Positions 1 to 6,964 of a stretch of DNA of 10,238 nucleotides are shown in pieces; position 1 is the stretch's first letter, and each line of letters opens with the position of its first letter. Location of the stretch: the NCBI GenBank assembly GCA_011372835.1, contig DSAJ01000186.1, positions 1-10,238 of the forward strand, given 5' to 3'. Under the pieces are notes generated by a model. It worked only from the letters and a program-made list of their open reading frames with translations, was not told the origin of the DNA and did no database searches. The position numbers were made by a program, and so were the translations under genes. The DNA is from Methanomicrobia archaeon (GTDB lineage Archaea > Methanobacteriota_B > Thermococci > Methanofastidiosales > NM3).

Positions 1-1240
1 CATCATCCACGTCCGGAACGACGCCATCGTAGTATTTGTTGACAAACGTCAGCGCGCGGTAGATGAAGTTGCCAAGATTGCCGACGAGTTCCTCGTTGTT
101 GCGTTTCTGGAAGTCCTCCCAGGTGAAATCGACATCTGACTTCTCGGGGCGATTGATGTAGATATAGTATCTCCACACGTCCACCGGTATTGACGTGTCT
201 ATGACGTCGTTTCCAAAGATGCCCCTGCCGCGAGACTTGGAGAACGCACCACCTTCGTAGTTGAGGTATTCAGTGCTTGATAGCTGATGGACAAGTATGT
301 AGCCATCATCGGCCGCCATGAGCGTTGCAGGGAACATAATGGTATGGAACGGTACGTTGTCCTTTCCCATGAACTGGTAGAGGTCAACGTCTGGGTCTTT
401 CCACCATCGTTTCCAGTCGTCATTGGTGTGGGCCGCATAATCCGCCGTGATGGAGATATATCCGATACATGCATCAAACCATACATAAAAGACCTTGTTG
501 TCCCATCCTTCGAGCGGTACCTTCACGCCCCATTGTAGGTCTCTGGTGATGCATCGCGGTTCAAGCCCTTCATGGATCCATCCAAGTGAGAAGTTGCGCG
601 CATTTGCAGACCAGTTCCTCTTGCCCTCGATCCATGACTCGAGCTTGTCGGAGAGCTTGGGGAGGTCGAGGAAAAGGTGCCGGGAGGTACGGATCGTTGC
701 AGCAGACCCGCATATAGTACAGCAAGGATCTATGAGCTCCTTTGCATCAAGAACCTTGCTGCAGTCCTCGCACTGGTCGCCTCGCGCGTTGGCAGACCCG
801 CAATGTGGACACGTTCCCTCGACGAAGCGATCGGCAAGGAACTTCTCACATTTTGGACAGTATGTCTGTTCAAGGTCCTTTTCAAAGATGTATCCGTTGT
901 TATACGCCTTGAGAAACAGGTCTTGCGTTATTTCGTGGTGGTAGTGTGTTGACGTCCGTCCAAAGTAGTCAAACGAGATATTGAACCATTCATATATCTC
1001 CTTGTGCTTCTTGTAGTACTTGTCGCATATCTCTTGCGGGCTCAGTCCTTCCTTGAGGGCGATGGACTCCGTCGTCGTCCCGTGCTCGTCTGTTCCACAT
1101 ACGTAGAGCACCTCGTTTGGAGTGTGTCGCTGATAGCGAGCGAAGACATCGGCCGAGAGCACTTGTATGATGTTACCCAGATGGGGTATGTTGTTAACGT
1201 ACGGCAATGCACACGTGATTAGGATCTTTTTCTTGGTCAT
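1..1240 (-). CDS. metG: Methionyl-tRNA synthetase, N-terminal 413 residues (3' end beyond window)
   Basis: Cytoplasmic class I aminoacyl-tRNA synthetase that charges tRNA-Met with methionine. The reading frame is open from ATG at 1240 to the window edge, with 413 codons visible. Residues 20-23 are HLGN, the HIGH-type ATP-binding signature (1172-1183). The connective-peptide region has four zinc knuckles: CPKC (C128/C131), CPHC (C144/C147), CEDC (C157/C160) and CTIC (C174/C177), the double-zinc arrangement known in archaeal and some bacterial MetRS. The KMSKS-like loop is at 332-338 and reads AFSKSRG, with Ala where Lys usually opens the motif. Residues around 384 begin the anticodon-binding helical domain, whose remainder lies outside. 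The start is supported by GAGGTG at 1246-1251. It is divergent from mtaD and apparently shares its promoter. Family assignment is very secure; any C-terminal tRNA-binding appendix cannot be seen. Confidence 0.97.
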   Translation of the reverse strand, partial: MTKKKILITCALPYVNNIPHLGNIIQVLSADVFARYQRHTPNEVLYVCGTDEHGTTTESIALKEGLSPQEICDKYYKKHKEIYEWFNISFDYFGRTSTHYHHEITQDLFLKAYNNGYIFEKDLEQTYCPKCEKFLADRFVEGTCPHCGSANARGDQCEDCSKVLDAKELIDPCCTICGSAATIRTSRHLFLDLPKLSDKLESWIEGKRNWSANARNFSLGWIHEGLEPRCITRDLQWGVKVPLEGWDNKVFYVWFDACIGYISITADYAAHTNDDWKRWWKDPDVDLYQFMGKDNVPFHTIMFPATLMAADDGYILVHQLSSTEYLNYEGGAFSKSRGRGIFGNDVIDTSIPVDVWRYYIYINRPEKSDVDFTWEDFQKRNNEELVGNLGNFIYRALTFVNKYYDGVVPDVDD

Positions 1241-1245
1241 TGTCA

Positions 1246-1251
1246 CACCTC
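1246..1251 (-). promoter_or_regulatory. Ribosome binding site of metG
   Basis: The minus strand reads GAGGTG here, matching GGAGGTGAT (complement of the archaeal 16S 3' end). Aligned to that nonamer, the site ends 3 nt before ATG 1240, the same register seen at other starts in the window. This fixes the metG start. Confidence 0.75.
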
Positions 1252-1280
1252 TACCACGTAGAAACGATATCACCCACATA

Positions 1281-1304
1281 CGAAGTTATATTTAAATAGT
1301 TTCG
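1281..1304. promoter_or_regulatory. Overlapping divergent core promoters of metG and mtaD
   Basis: The centre is a perfect 10-bp palindrome, TATTTAAATA at 1289-1298. Each strand has a BRE-like purine-rich element directly upstream of it: CGAAGT at 1281-1286 on the plus strand and CGAAAC (1304-1299) on the minus strand. A plus-strand TATA at 1287-1294 predicts transcription from roughly 1315 toward mtaD. A minus-strand TATA at 1298-1291 predicts transcription from roughly 1269 toward metG, giving a leader of about 29 nt that contains the metG ribosome binding site. The spacing of about 25 nt from TATA centre to start is general archaeal knowledge; the start sites themselves are inferred. Confidence 0.7.
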
Positions 1305-1329
1305 GTTTTAGTAGGGGGTTAGTGATGGC

Positions 1330-2586
1330 ATGCTGATACAAGGTGGACTCGTCTATACAAACGGTGCGTTCGTCGAACGCGACATAGAGACCGAGGGGGG
1401 CGTTATACGTTCTTTGGGCACAGGCCTTGAGGGAGATGATGTCTTTGACGCCCGAGGATTTGTGGTCGTGCCCGGATTCGTCAATGCTCACACACACCTT
1501 TCAATGTCGCTTCTTCGGGGAGCAGGCGACGACATGCCGCTGCATTCATGGCTCAATGACCGCATCTGGCCTCTCGAGGCATCACTTTCCTACGAAGACT
1601 GTTACTGGGGGTCGCTTTTCGGTATAGTGGAGATGCTCAAGACAGGCACGACGTGCTTCAACGACATGTACTTCCACATGGATGCCACAATCCGTGCGGT
1701 AAAGGAAGCGGGTATACGTGCTGCGATTACGCATGCGGTGATAGACCTCGGTGACGAGAAGAAGGCGCAAACCGAACTTCAGGAGTCGTCCAGGATACAC
1801 CGCATGTGCAGGAACGAAAAACGTATCTCATACATGATGGGCCCTCATGCGCCGTACACATGTTCTGAGGCGTTCCTTTTACAGATCAAGGAATATGCGC
1901 GCGCCCATGGCATCAAGACCCATATACACCTATCGGAGACAAGAAAAGAGGTCGAGGACATGGAGCAGGAGCACAGCATGACGCCTGCAGGGTATCTCGA
2001 TTCCCTTTCGTTCCTTGATGAGGAAACTATCTGTGCACATGGCGTCCATTTAACGCCCGAAGACATCAAGCTTCTCTCTTCGCGTGGATGCAGCATCGTG
2101 CATTGCCCCCAGTCGAATCTCAAGCTCTCTTCCGGCATCGCACCGCTGCCACAGATGCGTGACGCCTCGATCAACATAGCACTCGGTACCGATGGTGCCG
2201 CTTCGAACAACAGCCTCAGCATGATCCAGGAAACGAAGTGCATGGCGCTCATACACAAGTTGCAGGGCGCAACGGAGGTACCCGCATCGACAGCATTTTC
2301 CATCGCGACACGGGGCGGTGGCAAGGCGCTCGGACTGCCAGTGGGCGAGCTCGCACCCGGTTATAATGCCGATATGGCGTTTATTGATGCATCACATTTT
2401 TCCATGCGACCATCCCATTCCTTGATTTCCAATCTCGTCTACTCCCTGCAGGAAGAGGCAATTCGTCATGTCATGGTGGATGGAACGTTCGTGCTCAGGG
2501 ATCGGGAACTTACCATGGTCGACGAGAAGTCGATAACCGAGAAGGCAAGTGAACATGCCAACGCACTCGTGGAGCTGATAGGATGA
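1330..2586 (+). CDS. mtaD: 5'-deoxyadenosine / methylthioadenosine / S-adenosylhomocysteine deaminase
   Basis: Amidohydrolase-superfamily enzyme (cytosolic TIM barrel, 418 aa, normal length) that deaminates adenosine-type by-products of SAM chemistry to inosine-type products. Metal and catalytic residues are visible: H54 and H56 in NAHTHL, H200 and E203 in HIHLSET, H237 in CAHGVHL, and D288 in GTDGAASNN. In methanogens the close homologue DadD prefers 5'-deoxyadenosine released by radical-SAM enzymes; sequence reading alone cannot tell MtaD from DadD preference. ATG 1330 is chosen because GTGAT at 1322-1326 leaves the usual 3-nt gap and the protein begins at the family-typical N-terminal beta strand. 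An ATG at 1325 is out of frame and stops after three codons. The last bases overlap surE by 4 bp (ATGA), so the two genes are probably co-transcribed and translationally coupled. Confidence 0.93.
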   Translation: MLIQGGLVYTNGAFVERDIETEGGVIRSLGTGLEGDDVFDARGFVVVPGFVNAHTHLSMSLLRGAGDDMPLHSWLNDRIWPLEASLSYEDCYWGSLFGIVEMLKTGTTCFNDMYFHMDATIRAVKEAGIRAAITHAVIDLGDEKKAQTELQESSRIHRMCRNEKRISYMMGPHAPYTCSEAFLLQIKEYARAHGIKTHIHLSETRKEVEDMEQEHSMTPAGYLDSLSFLDEETICAHGVHLTPEDIKLLSSRGCSIVHCPQSNLKLSSGIAPLPQMRDASINIALGTDGAASNNSLSMIQETKCMALIHKLQGATEVPASTAFSIATRGGGKALGLPVGELAPGYNADMAFIDASHFSMRPSHSLISNLVYSLQEEAIRHVMVDGTFVLRDRELTMVDEKSITEKASEHANALVELIG

Positions 2587-3311
2587 AGATCCTCGTGACA
2601 AACGACGACGGGGTCCATAGCCCTGCTCTTGTCTATCTCCGAGACGAACTTGAACAGTTCGGCGACGTCACCATCGTCGCCCCGGAGCGCGAGGCGTCAG
2701 CCTCGTCACATGCCATCACAGTGCATCATCCTCTGCGCCTCTACGAGTGTACGCTCTTTGATGGGTCGCGTGGGTGGGCTGTATCGGGGACACCCGCCGA
2801 CAGCGTCGTGCTTGGCATCTTGAAGTTTGGAACACCCGACCTCATCATATCAGGCATCAATCCCGGCGCAAACCTCGGCGATGACGTAACGTACTCTGGG
2901 ACGGTGGGCGCCGCATTCGAGGCAGCTCTCTATGATATCAACGCCATTGCAGTCTCGGTCATCGATGTCGAGGAACCGGACTATGCAGAGGCTGCACGTC
3001 AGACCGCCGATGTCGTACGCATGAGCGAACAGCTTCCCAACCCGTTCCTTCTCAACGTGAACATACCGCCACATCACAACGGAAAACGCCGTATCACCAC
3101 GCTTGGACGGCGGTTATGGTCAAACAATGTTCAAGAGCGCATCGACCCACGCAACAAACCGTATTATTGGATATCGGGCGAGCCAAAGGAGACCTATGAC
3201 GAGGGCACCGACATCCACGCTACCAATCACGGCTTCATATCGGTGACGCCCCTGAAGCTCGACCTTACGGACTCGTTGATGATCGAACGTCTCAGGACAT
3301 TGCTCGAATGA
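2583..3311 (+). CDS. surE: 5'/3'-nucleotidase SurE (survival protein E)
   Basis: Divalent-metal-dependent nucleoside monophosphate phosphatase, 242 aa, typical for the family. The N-terminus carries the SurE signature TNDDG, with metal ligands D8 and D9. S39 lies in APEREASAS, and N93 in SGINPGANLG completes the expected active site. The segment GTVGAAFEA (107-115) is also family-typical. The start overlaps the mtaD stop in an ATGA arrangement. Upstream bases 2571-2579 read GGAGCTGAT, one mismatch from the ideal ribosome binding site, and end 3 nt before the ATG. With MtaD upstream this looks like a nucleoside/nucleotide salvage pair, but direct sequential metabolism is an inference: SurE acts on nucleotides, not on the nucleosides MtaD makes. 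Confidence 0.95.
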   Translation: MKILVTNDDGVHSPALVYLRDELEQFGDVTIVAPEREASASSHAITVHHPLRLYECTLFDGSRGWAVSGTPADSVVLGILKFGTPDLIISGINPGANLGDDVTYSGTVGAAFEAALYDINAIAVSVIDVEEPDYAEAARQTADVVRMSEQLPNPFLLNVNIPPHHNGKRRITTLGRRLWSNNVQERIDPRNKPYYWISGEPKETYDEGTDIHATNHGFISVTPLKLDLTDSLMIERLRTLLE

Positions 3312-3342
3312 ATGCACCACTCATCATACTGGGTCGGCAAAA

Positions 3343-3358
3343 CCAAAAAGCTTATAAT
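3343..3358 (+). promoter_or_regulatory. BRE/TATA promoter of the serS operon
   Basis: A purine-rich BRE-like stretch, CCAAAAAG (3343-3350), is followed by the TATA element CTTATAAT (3351-3358). Expected transcription start is about 3379. That places the upstream in-frame ATG at 3369 before the transcript begins and supports ATG 3390 as the serS start. The rest of 3312-3389 shows nothing recognisable; no clear T-rich terminator for surE was seen. Confidence 0.7.
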
Positions 3359-3380
3359 CTATGAATAGATGCACAAGATA

Positions 3381-3384
3381 GGTG
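3381..3384 (+). promoter_or_regulatory. Ribosome binding site deciding the serS start
   Basis: GGTG sits 5 nt before ATG 3390. Aligned to the full GGAGGTGAT consensus it ends 3 nt before that ATG, the register used by neighbouring genes. It would lie inside the coding region if the upstream ATG at 3369 were used. Confidence 0.6.
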
Positions 3385-3389
3385 TTTTC

Positions 3390-4658
3390 ATGCTTGATAT
3401 CCGCCTTTTTAGAGAATCACCTGAAATTGTCATACACAATCTCACGAAGCGCGGCATGGACACGTCAAAGGTCCAGGAGATAATCGACCTCGACAAGCTG
3501 CGCCGCGAGAAGATCACTTCCGTGAACACGCTCAAAAAGGAGCGTAACGATGTTGCAATGCGCATCAGGGATCTCAAATCCGAAGGCAAGGAGATACAGG
3601 ACGAGATCGACAGGATGCGTACGATAAACGACGATATCGACCGGCTCGACCAGGAGATACAACATGTTGAGTCATCGCTTGACACGTTGCTGCTGCGCAT
3701 GCCTAATATTCTTCACGAGTCCGTGCCCGTGGGTGAGGAGAACGTGACGATACGTGAATGGGGAGAGCGCGATCATCTGGGATTCCCCGCCAAGGGACAT
3801 ACCGAGGTGCTCCAGGCACTGGGGAAGGTCGACATCGAACGTGCAGCGAAGATCGCGGGGTCGCGATTTTACTTTCTAAAGGATGAACTCGTCATGCTCG
3901 ACTATGCGCTGATGCGCTTCTCGCTCGACTACATGGCTGAGCAGGGATATACGCTGATCGAGCCCCCGTATATGATGAAGCGCCGTCCTTACGAGGGCGT
4001 GACGGACCTTGGCGACTTTGGCGACGTCATGTACAAGGTGGAGGATGAGGACCTCTATCTTATTGCAACTTCCGAACATCCCATGGCCGCCATGTACATG
4101 GATGAGATATTCGAAAGTGACGGCCTGCCGCTTAAGATGGCAGGTATCAGTCCCTGTTTCAGGAAGGAGGCCGGCAGCCATGGAAAGGACACAAAGGGCA
4201 TCTTTCGCGTTCATCAATTCAACAAGGTCGAACAGTTCATCTTCTGCAGACCCGAGGAATCGTGGAACTACCTCGAAGAGCTCATCGGCAACGCGGAGGA
4301 CCTCTACCGACGCCTGGAGATACCTTATCGTATCGTGAACATATGCACGGGCGACATTGGTACGGTGGCAGCGAAGAAGTACGACCTCGAGGCATGGATG
4401 CCAGCCCAATGCACATACCGCGAGCTCGTTTCATGCTCCAACTGTACAGACTACCAGGCGCGAAGGCTCAACGTACGCTATCGCACGAAGGACGGAAACG
4501 TGATGTGCCATACGCTCAACTCCACCGCGATTGCCACGACGCGTACCCTCGTTGCTCTCGTTGAGAACTACCAGAACGAGGATGGTTCTATCACCATACC
4601 GCAGGCATTGCGCCCATATGTGGGCAACAGGAAAGAGATCGGCGTGGGCGAGTCGTAA
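3390..4658 (+). CDS. serS: Seryl-tRNA synthetase (bacterial-type class II)
   Basis: Charges tRNA-Ser (and tRNA-Sec where present) with serine; 422 aa, normal length. Starting at ATG 3390 the protein opens MLDIRLFRESPE, the family-standard N-terminus. Residues about 28-100 are charged and heptad-like, the tRNA-binding antiparallel coiled coil. The class II catalytic core follows: the serine-binding TxE-type motif T227-S-E229 in LIATSEH, motif 2 FRKE at 257-260 followed by AGSHGKDTKG, and motif 3 ending at R385 within HTLNSTAIATTRT. The HTLNST form is, from memory, common in archaeal SerRS, where bacteria usually have HTLNGSG. This is the widespread SerRS, not the divergent form of some methanogens. 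It starts a probable operon with the COG1099-like hydrolase and the RPA-associated gene. An upstream in-frame ATG (3369) would add seven residues and is rejected on promoter and ribosome-site position. Confidence 0.97.
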   Translation: MLDIRLFRESPEIVIHNLTKRGMDTSKVQEIIDLDKLRREKITSVNTLKKERNDVAMRIRDLKSEGKEIQDEIDRMRTINDDIDRLDQEIQHVESSLDTLLLRMPNILHESVPVGEENVTIREWGERDHLGFPAKGHTEVLQALGKVDIERAAKIAGSRFYFLKDELVMLDYALMRFSLDYMAEQGYTLIEPPYMMKRRPYEGVTDLGDFGDVMYKVEDEDLYLIATSEHPMAAMYMDEIFESDGLPLKMAGISPCFRKEAGSHGKDTKGIFRVHQFNKVEQFIFCRPEESWNYLEELIGNAEDLYRRLEIPYRIVNICTGDIGTVAAKKYDLEAWMPAQCTYRELVSCSNCTDYQARRLNVRYRTKDGNVMCHTLNSTAIATTRTLVALVENYQNEDGSITIPQALRPYVGNRKEIGVGES

Positions 4659-5534
4659 ATGTATGATGGCTACATCACCGACAATCATATGCACATCGAC
4701 CCGCTCCACGGAATCGGCATCGATGCAGTGAGACAGTTCGTGCGCGCAGGCGGCACGCATCTCATACTCGTCGGCAAGACCGCATGGGATTGGGATATCG
4801 ATGCCACCACTGTCGATGACTTCAGGAATGCTTATCTTCGTACCATCGAGCTTGCCGGGCGAATAAACGAATCGACCGAGGCGACGGCATATCCCTTGGT
4901 GGGATACCACCCTTCCGAGTTCGTGCGGTTGGCTGACGCTCACGGGATAGCGTATGCATACGAGGTGGGCATCGAACTCATCGATATCTGGGAATCGCTC
5001 TATAAAGATGGCCTCATCGTTGGCATCGGCGAAGTTGGCCGCCCGCATTTCGAGGTGCCATGCGATGTGCTCGACGCTGCCAACGAATTGTTATTTGAAT
5101 ACTTGAAGGCTGCATCACGCATGCAGTGTCCCCTTCAGCTGCATACCGAGCACTTCACCACAGCGTCGTTCGAGGAGCTGGGGGTGCTAGTGAAAAAAGC
5201 AGGTTCTCCCCGCAAGGTGGTCAAACATTTCAGTCCCTCTTTGCCTGATATCGCGCTGGACAACGGTGTGACGGCATCCATCGTTGCTTCAAAGGATGCC
5301 ATCAGGGATGCGCTTGTCCGCTCGAAGACGTTTTTCATGGAGACGGACTACATCGATGATGCGTCGCGTCCCGGTGCGGTGCTTGGCCCCAAGATGGTGC
5401 CGCGAAGGACCCACCATCTTCTTGAGCAACAGGCGATGTCGGAAGAGGACGTGCATCACATACACGAGGATCTCGTCACAAAAATATATGGTGTCGATAT
5501 GGACGTCAAACCTGTCTACGAAAATGTTAAGTAA
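4659..5534 (+). CDS. TatD-related metal-dependent TIM-barrel hydrolase (COG1099-like)
   Basis: Predicted cytosolic metal hydrolase of the amidohydrolase/TatD superfamily, 291 aa. Candidate metal ligands in order: H10 and H12 in DNHMHID, E125 in GIGEVGRPH, H162 in LQLHTEH, H190 in VVKHFSP and D230 in METDYIDD. The GYHPSEF segment (82-88) resembles the TatD GxHP motif. The closest family I recall is the archaeal COG1099 group, whose substrate is unknown. TatD proteins are nucleases, and a TatD-like protein of cyanobacteria deacylates D-aminoacyl-tRNA, so nuclease, phosphoesterase and deacylase activities are all possible. The ATG begins on the base after the serS TAA with no intergenic base and only a weak ribosome site, so translation probably depends on ribosomes finishing serS. 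The superfamily is secure, the substrate is not. Confidence 0.85.
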   Translation: MYDGYITDNHMHIDPLHGIGIDAVRQFVRAGGTHLILVGKTAWDWDIDATTVDDFRNAYLRTIELAGRINESTEATAYPLVGYHPSEFVRLADAHGIAYAYEVGIELIDIWESLYKDGLIVGIGEVGRPHFEVPCDVLDAANELLFEYLKAASRMQCPLQLHTEHFTTASFEELGVLVKKAGSPRKVVKHFSPSLPDIALDNGVTASIVASKDAIRDALVRSKTFFMETDYIDDASRPGAVLGPKMVPRRTHHLLEQQAMSEEDVHHIHEDLVTKIYGVDMDVKPVYENVK

Positions 5535-5554
5535 TCAACGATGAGATTATGGGT

Positions 5555-5559
5555 GTGAT
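5555..5559 (+). promoter_or_regulatory. Ribosome binding site deciding a GTG start
   Basis: GTGAT here, within GGGTGTGAT (5551-5559, seven of nine bases matching GGAGGTGAT), ends 3 nt before GTG 5563. Two nearby ATGs (5541, 5549) are out of frame and soon terminate, so GTG is the supported start. Confidence 0.6.
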
Positions 5560-5562
5560 AGT

Positions 5563-6291
5563 GTGGCAGCGCGAAAATTGAGGGTCAAGGACGTGGTGTA
5601 TGGTTCCATTCTCCCCCGGGAGCGTGGCACGCCCAGGCTTCGCACCAATTTCGGTGAACATGAGGAGGTGCGTCTCTGCGGCACCGTGCTCAATACGTTC
5701 ATCAATGACGAAGGCACATATGGGAACCTCGTGATCGACGACGGGTCCGCTAGCATCGTGGCGAAGTTCTGGCGCGGTGATGTTAATCGTGTTAAGGAAA
5801 CGGCTCTCGGGGACATCCTCGATGTCGTCGCCACCGTCGGCGAGTACAACAACGAGATCTATGTACAACCATCATCTATTTTCACTACAGATCTTCATGC
5901 ATGGATCTATTTTCAGCTCAGCGTCGCATCCGAGATACGGCGTCTCGACGAGCAAGGGAATTGGAAGCGCGTCGAGGAGCGTTCATCGGATGAGGCCGCG
6001 TCATCGTTTGAACAGTATCAGGACGCACAAGACCAGCGACAGTGGTCAAACGAGACATCTAGTGCATCGGCGACCGGTGAAGAGGTTGACTCGTTTGAGG
6101 AAGATACCATCATCTTTGACGACGACGAGATCACGCGCACCGTCCTCGAATCCCTGGGCGAGGAGGGCAGCACCAAGGATGAGATCGTCGAGAAGACCGA
6201 TTTGGATGACATCGACGTCATGCTCGCGCTACGGGAACTGATGGAATCCGGCGACATCTTCGAGGTCGACGGCACCTACAAGAAGCTTTGA
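5563..6291 (+). CDS. RPA-associated protein: OB fold plus C-terminal winged helix (COG3390-like)
   Basis: Probable single-stranded-DNA-binding accessory protein, 242 aa. Residues about 35-106 form an OB-fold pattern: alternating beta strands with LCGTVLN, GNLVIDDGSASIVAKFW and GDILDVVATVGEYNNEIYV-type segments, as in RPA32-like proteins. Residues about 135-190 are acidic and low in complexity, a likely flexible linker. Residues about 188-242 fit a winged helix, ending EVDGTYKKL. In haloarchaea and several methanogens the COG3390 family is encoded beside RPA (COG1599) and works with it in replication and repair; that is family knowledge. No RPA gene lies next to it here. It starts with GTG, 28 nt after the hydrolase stop, with no obvious promoter between, so it is likely the third gene of the serS operon. 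Its 3' end overlaps the trmY 3' end by 16 bp. Confidence 0.82.
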   Translation: MAARKLRVKDVVYGSILPRERGTPRLRTNFGEHEEVRLCGTVLNTFINDEGTYGNLVIDDGSASIVAKFWRGDVNRVKETALGDILDVVATVGEYNNEIYVQPSSIFTTDLHAWIYFQLSVASEIRRLDEQGNWKRVEERSSDEAASSFEQYQDAQDQRQWSNETSSASATGEEVDSFEEDTIIFDDDEITRTVLESLGEEGSTKDEIVEKTDLDDIDVMLALRELMESGDIFEVDGTYKKL

Positions 6292-6872
6292 CCATTGACA
6301 TCCCTGTCGATGCGATTAAGCAAGAGCACGATACAGTGTGAAGCATGGAGCACTCGTGGCGAGACGGAGACGCGTAGCGGTGCATCGTGCAGCAACTTAT
6401 CTTCTTCCGGTTCGAATCCTATATGGTCGCCGAGCACGAAGCAGGGGTCTGAAGGAAGAGTGCAGCTGGCCATATCATCTCCTTTTTCGTCAAGGACCAC
6501 GAGCCGTTCCATGTTCTCTTCCACGATGTCCTTGAACGACGCATCGGAGACATAGATGCCAGGAGTTGATTCGACCTCCTCTCCAGGTTCGTATGCACGC
6601 AGTGCCTTTTGCAGCAATATGGCGGTGCTTCGCTCGTCAGGCGAGAGGTACCGTACCTTATCACCTCTTACGCGGATGGTACGGGGCGGCGTAGGGGGGC
6701 CTTCGAGGCACAAAATGACTTCTACATCAGTACGTATGTCATGAGAGAGCAAGAGCGAAGAGGTAAGACATCGGCACATCACGTCCATCCTTCCACCAGA
6801 GCCCGGCAGGTCTTTGAGTAGGAATTCGGGACTCGAATGCGCTTTGTTTCCCTTGATGACGATCGTTATCAT
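6276..6872 (-). CDS. trmY: tRNA pseudouridine(54) N1-methyltransferase TrmY
   Basis: SAM-dependent SPOUT methyltransferase that converts pseudouridine-54 to N1-methylpseudouridine in archaeal tRNA T-arms. It has 198 aa, normal for the family. Recognised segments include LKDLPGSGGRMD (19-30), RCLTSSLLLSHDIR (34-47), LSPDERSTAILLQKAL (76-91), STPGIYVSD (102-110), the SAM-binding knot region FVLGDHIGF (145-153) and LHASHC with C180 near the C-terminus. These align closely with the Methanocaldococcus enzyme as I remember it. ATG 6872 gives the family-typical N-terminus. No ribosome binding site precedes it and the predicted transcription start is within a few bases, so the mRNA is probably leaderless. 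It is divergent from nadM and converges on the RPA-associated gene with a 16-bp overlap. Confidence 0.95.
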   Translation of the reverse strand: MITIVIKGNKAHSSPEFLLKDLPGSGGRMDVMCRCLTSSLLLSHDIRTDVEVILCLEGPPTPPRTIRVRGDKVRYLSPDERSTAILLQKALRAYEPGEEVESTPGIYVSDASFKDIVEENMERLVVLDEKGDDMASCTLPSDPCFVLGDHIGFEPEEDKLLHDAPLRVSVSPRVLHASHCIVLLLNRIDRDVNGQSFL

Positions 6873-6896
6873 GATACAAACTTTTTCTTAGATGTT

Positions 6897-6909
6897 ATTA
6901 TTTTTTTGC
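6897..6909 (-). promoter_or_regulatory. Promoter of trmY
   Basis: The minus strand reads GCAAAAA followed by AAATAATA (TATA-like, 6904-6897). About 25 nt downstream of its centre is position 6875, two to three bases before the trmY ATG, consistent with a leaderless transcript. The AT-rich stretch makes exact placement uncertain. Confidence 0.5.
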
Positions 6910-6933
6910 TTTGCCATGCAGCCTCGAACAACG

Positions 6934-6941
6934 TTTATAAA
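6934..6941 (+). promoter_or_regulatory. TATA box of nadM
   Basis: TTTATAAA, preceded by CGAACAACG as a possible BRE (6924-6932). The expected transcription start, near 6960-6965, falls on or next to the start codon, implying a leaderless mRNA. It favours ATG 6965 over the ATG two codons upstream. Confidence 0.65.
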
Positions 6942-6964
6942 AGAAACCAGAATTAAATATGTAC

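Noticed and set aside
495..944. Plus-strand open frame of about 149 codons inside metG
   Set aside because: It is antisense to a well-conserved MetRS coding region with intact motifs; its product is Ser/Arg-rich with no recognisable domain.
3369..3389. Seven-residue upstream extension of SerRS
   Set aside because: The TATA box predicts transcription starting after 3369, the ribosome site lies between the two ATGs, and the extension is not family-like.
3876..4409. Minus-strand open frame of about 177 codons within serS
   Set aside because: Covers the conserved SerRS catalytic core on the other strand; a shadow frame.
4431..5048. Minus-strand open frame of about 205 codons across the serS/hydrolase junction
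   Set aside because: Antisense to two secure genes, no promoter or ribosome site, and the product lacks family features; codon bias of the real genes explains it.
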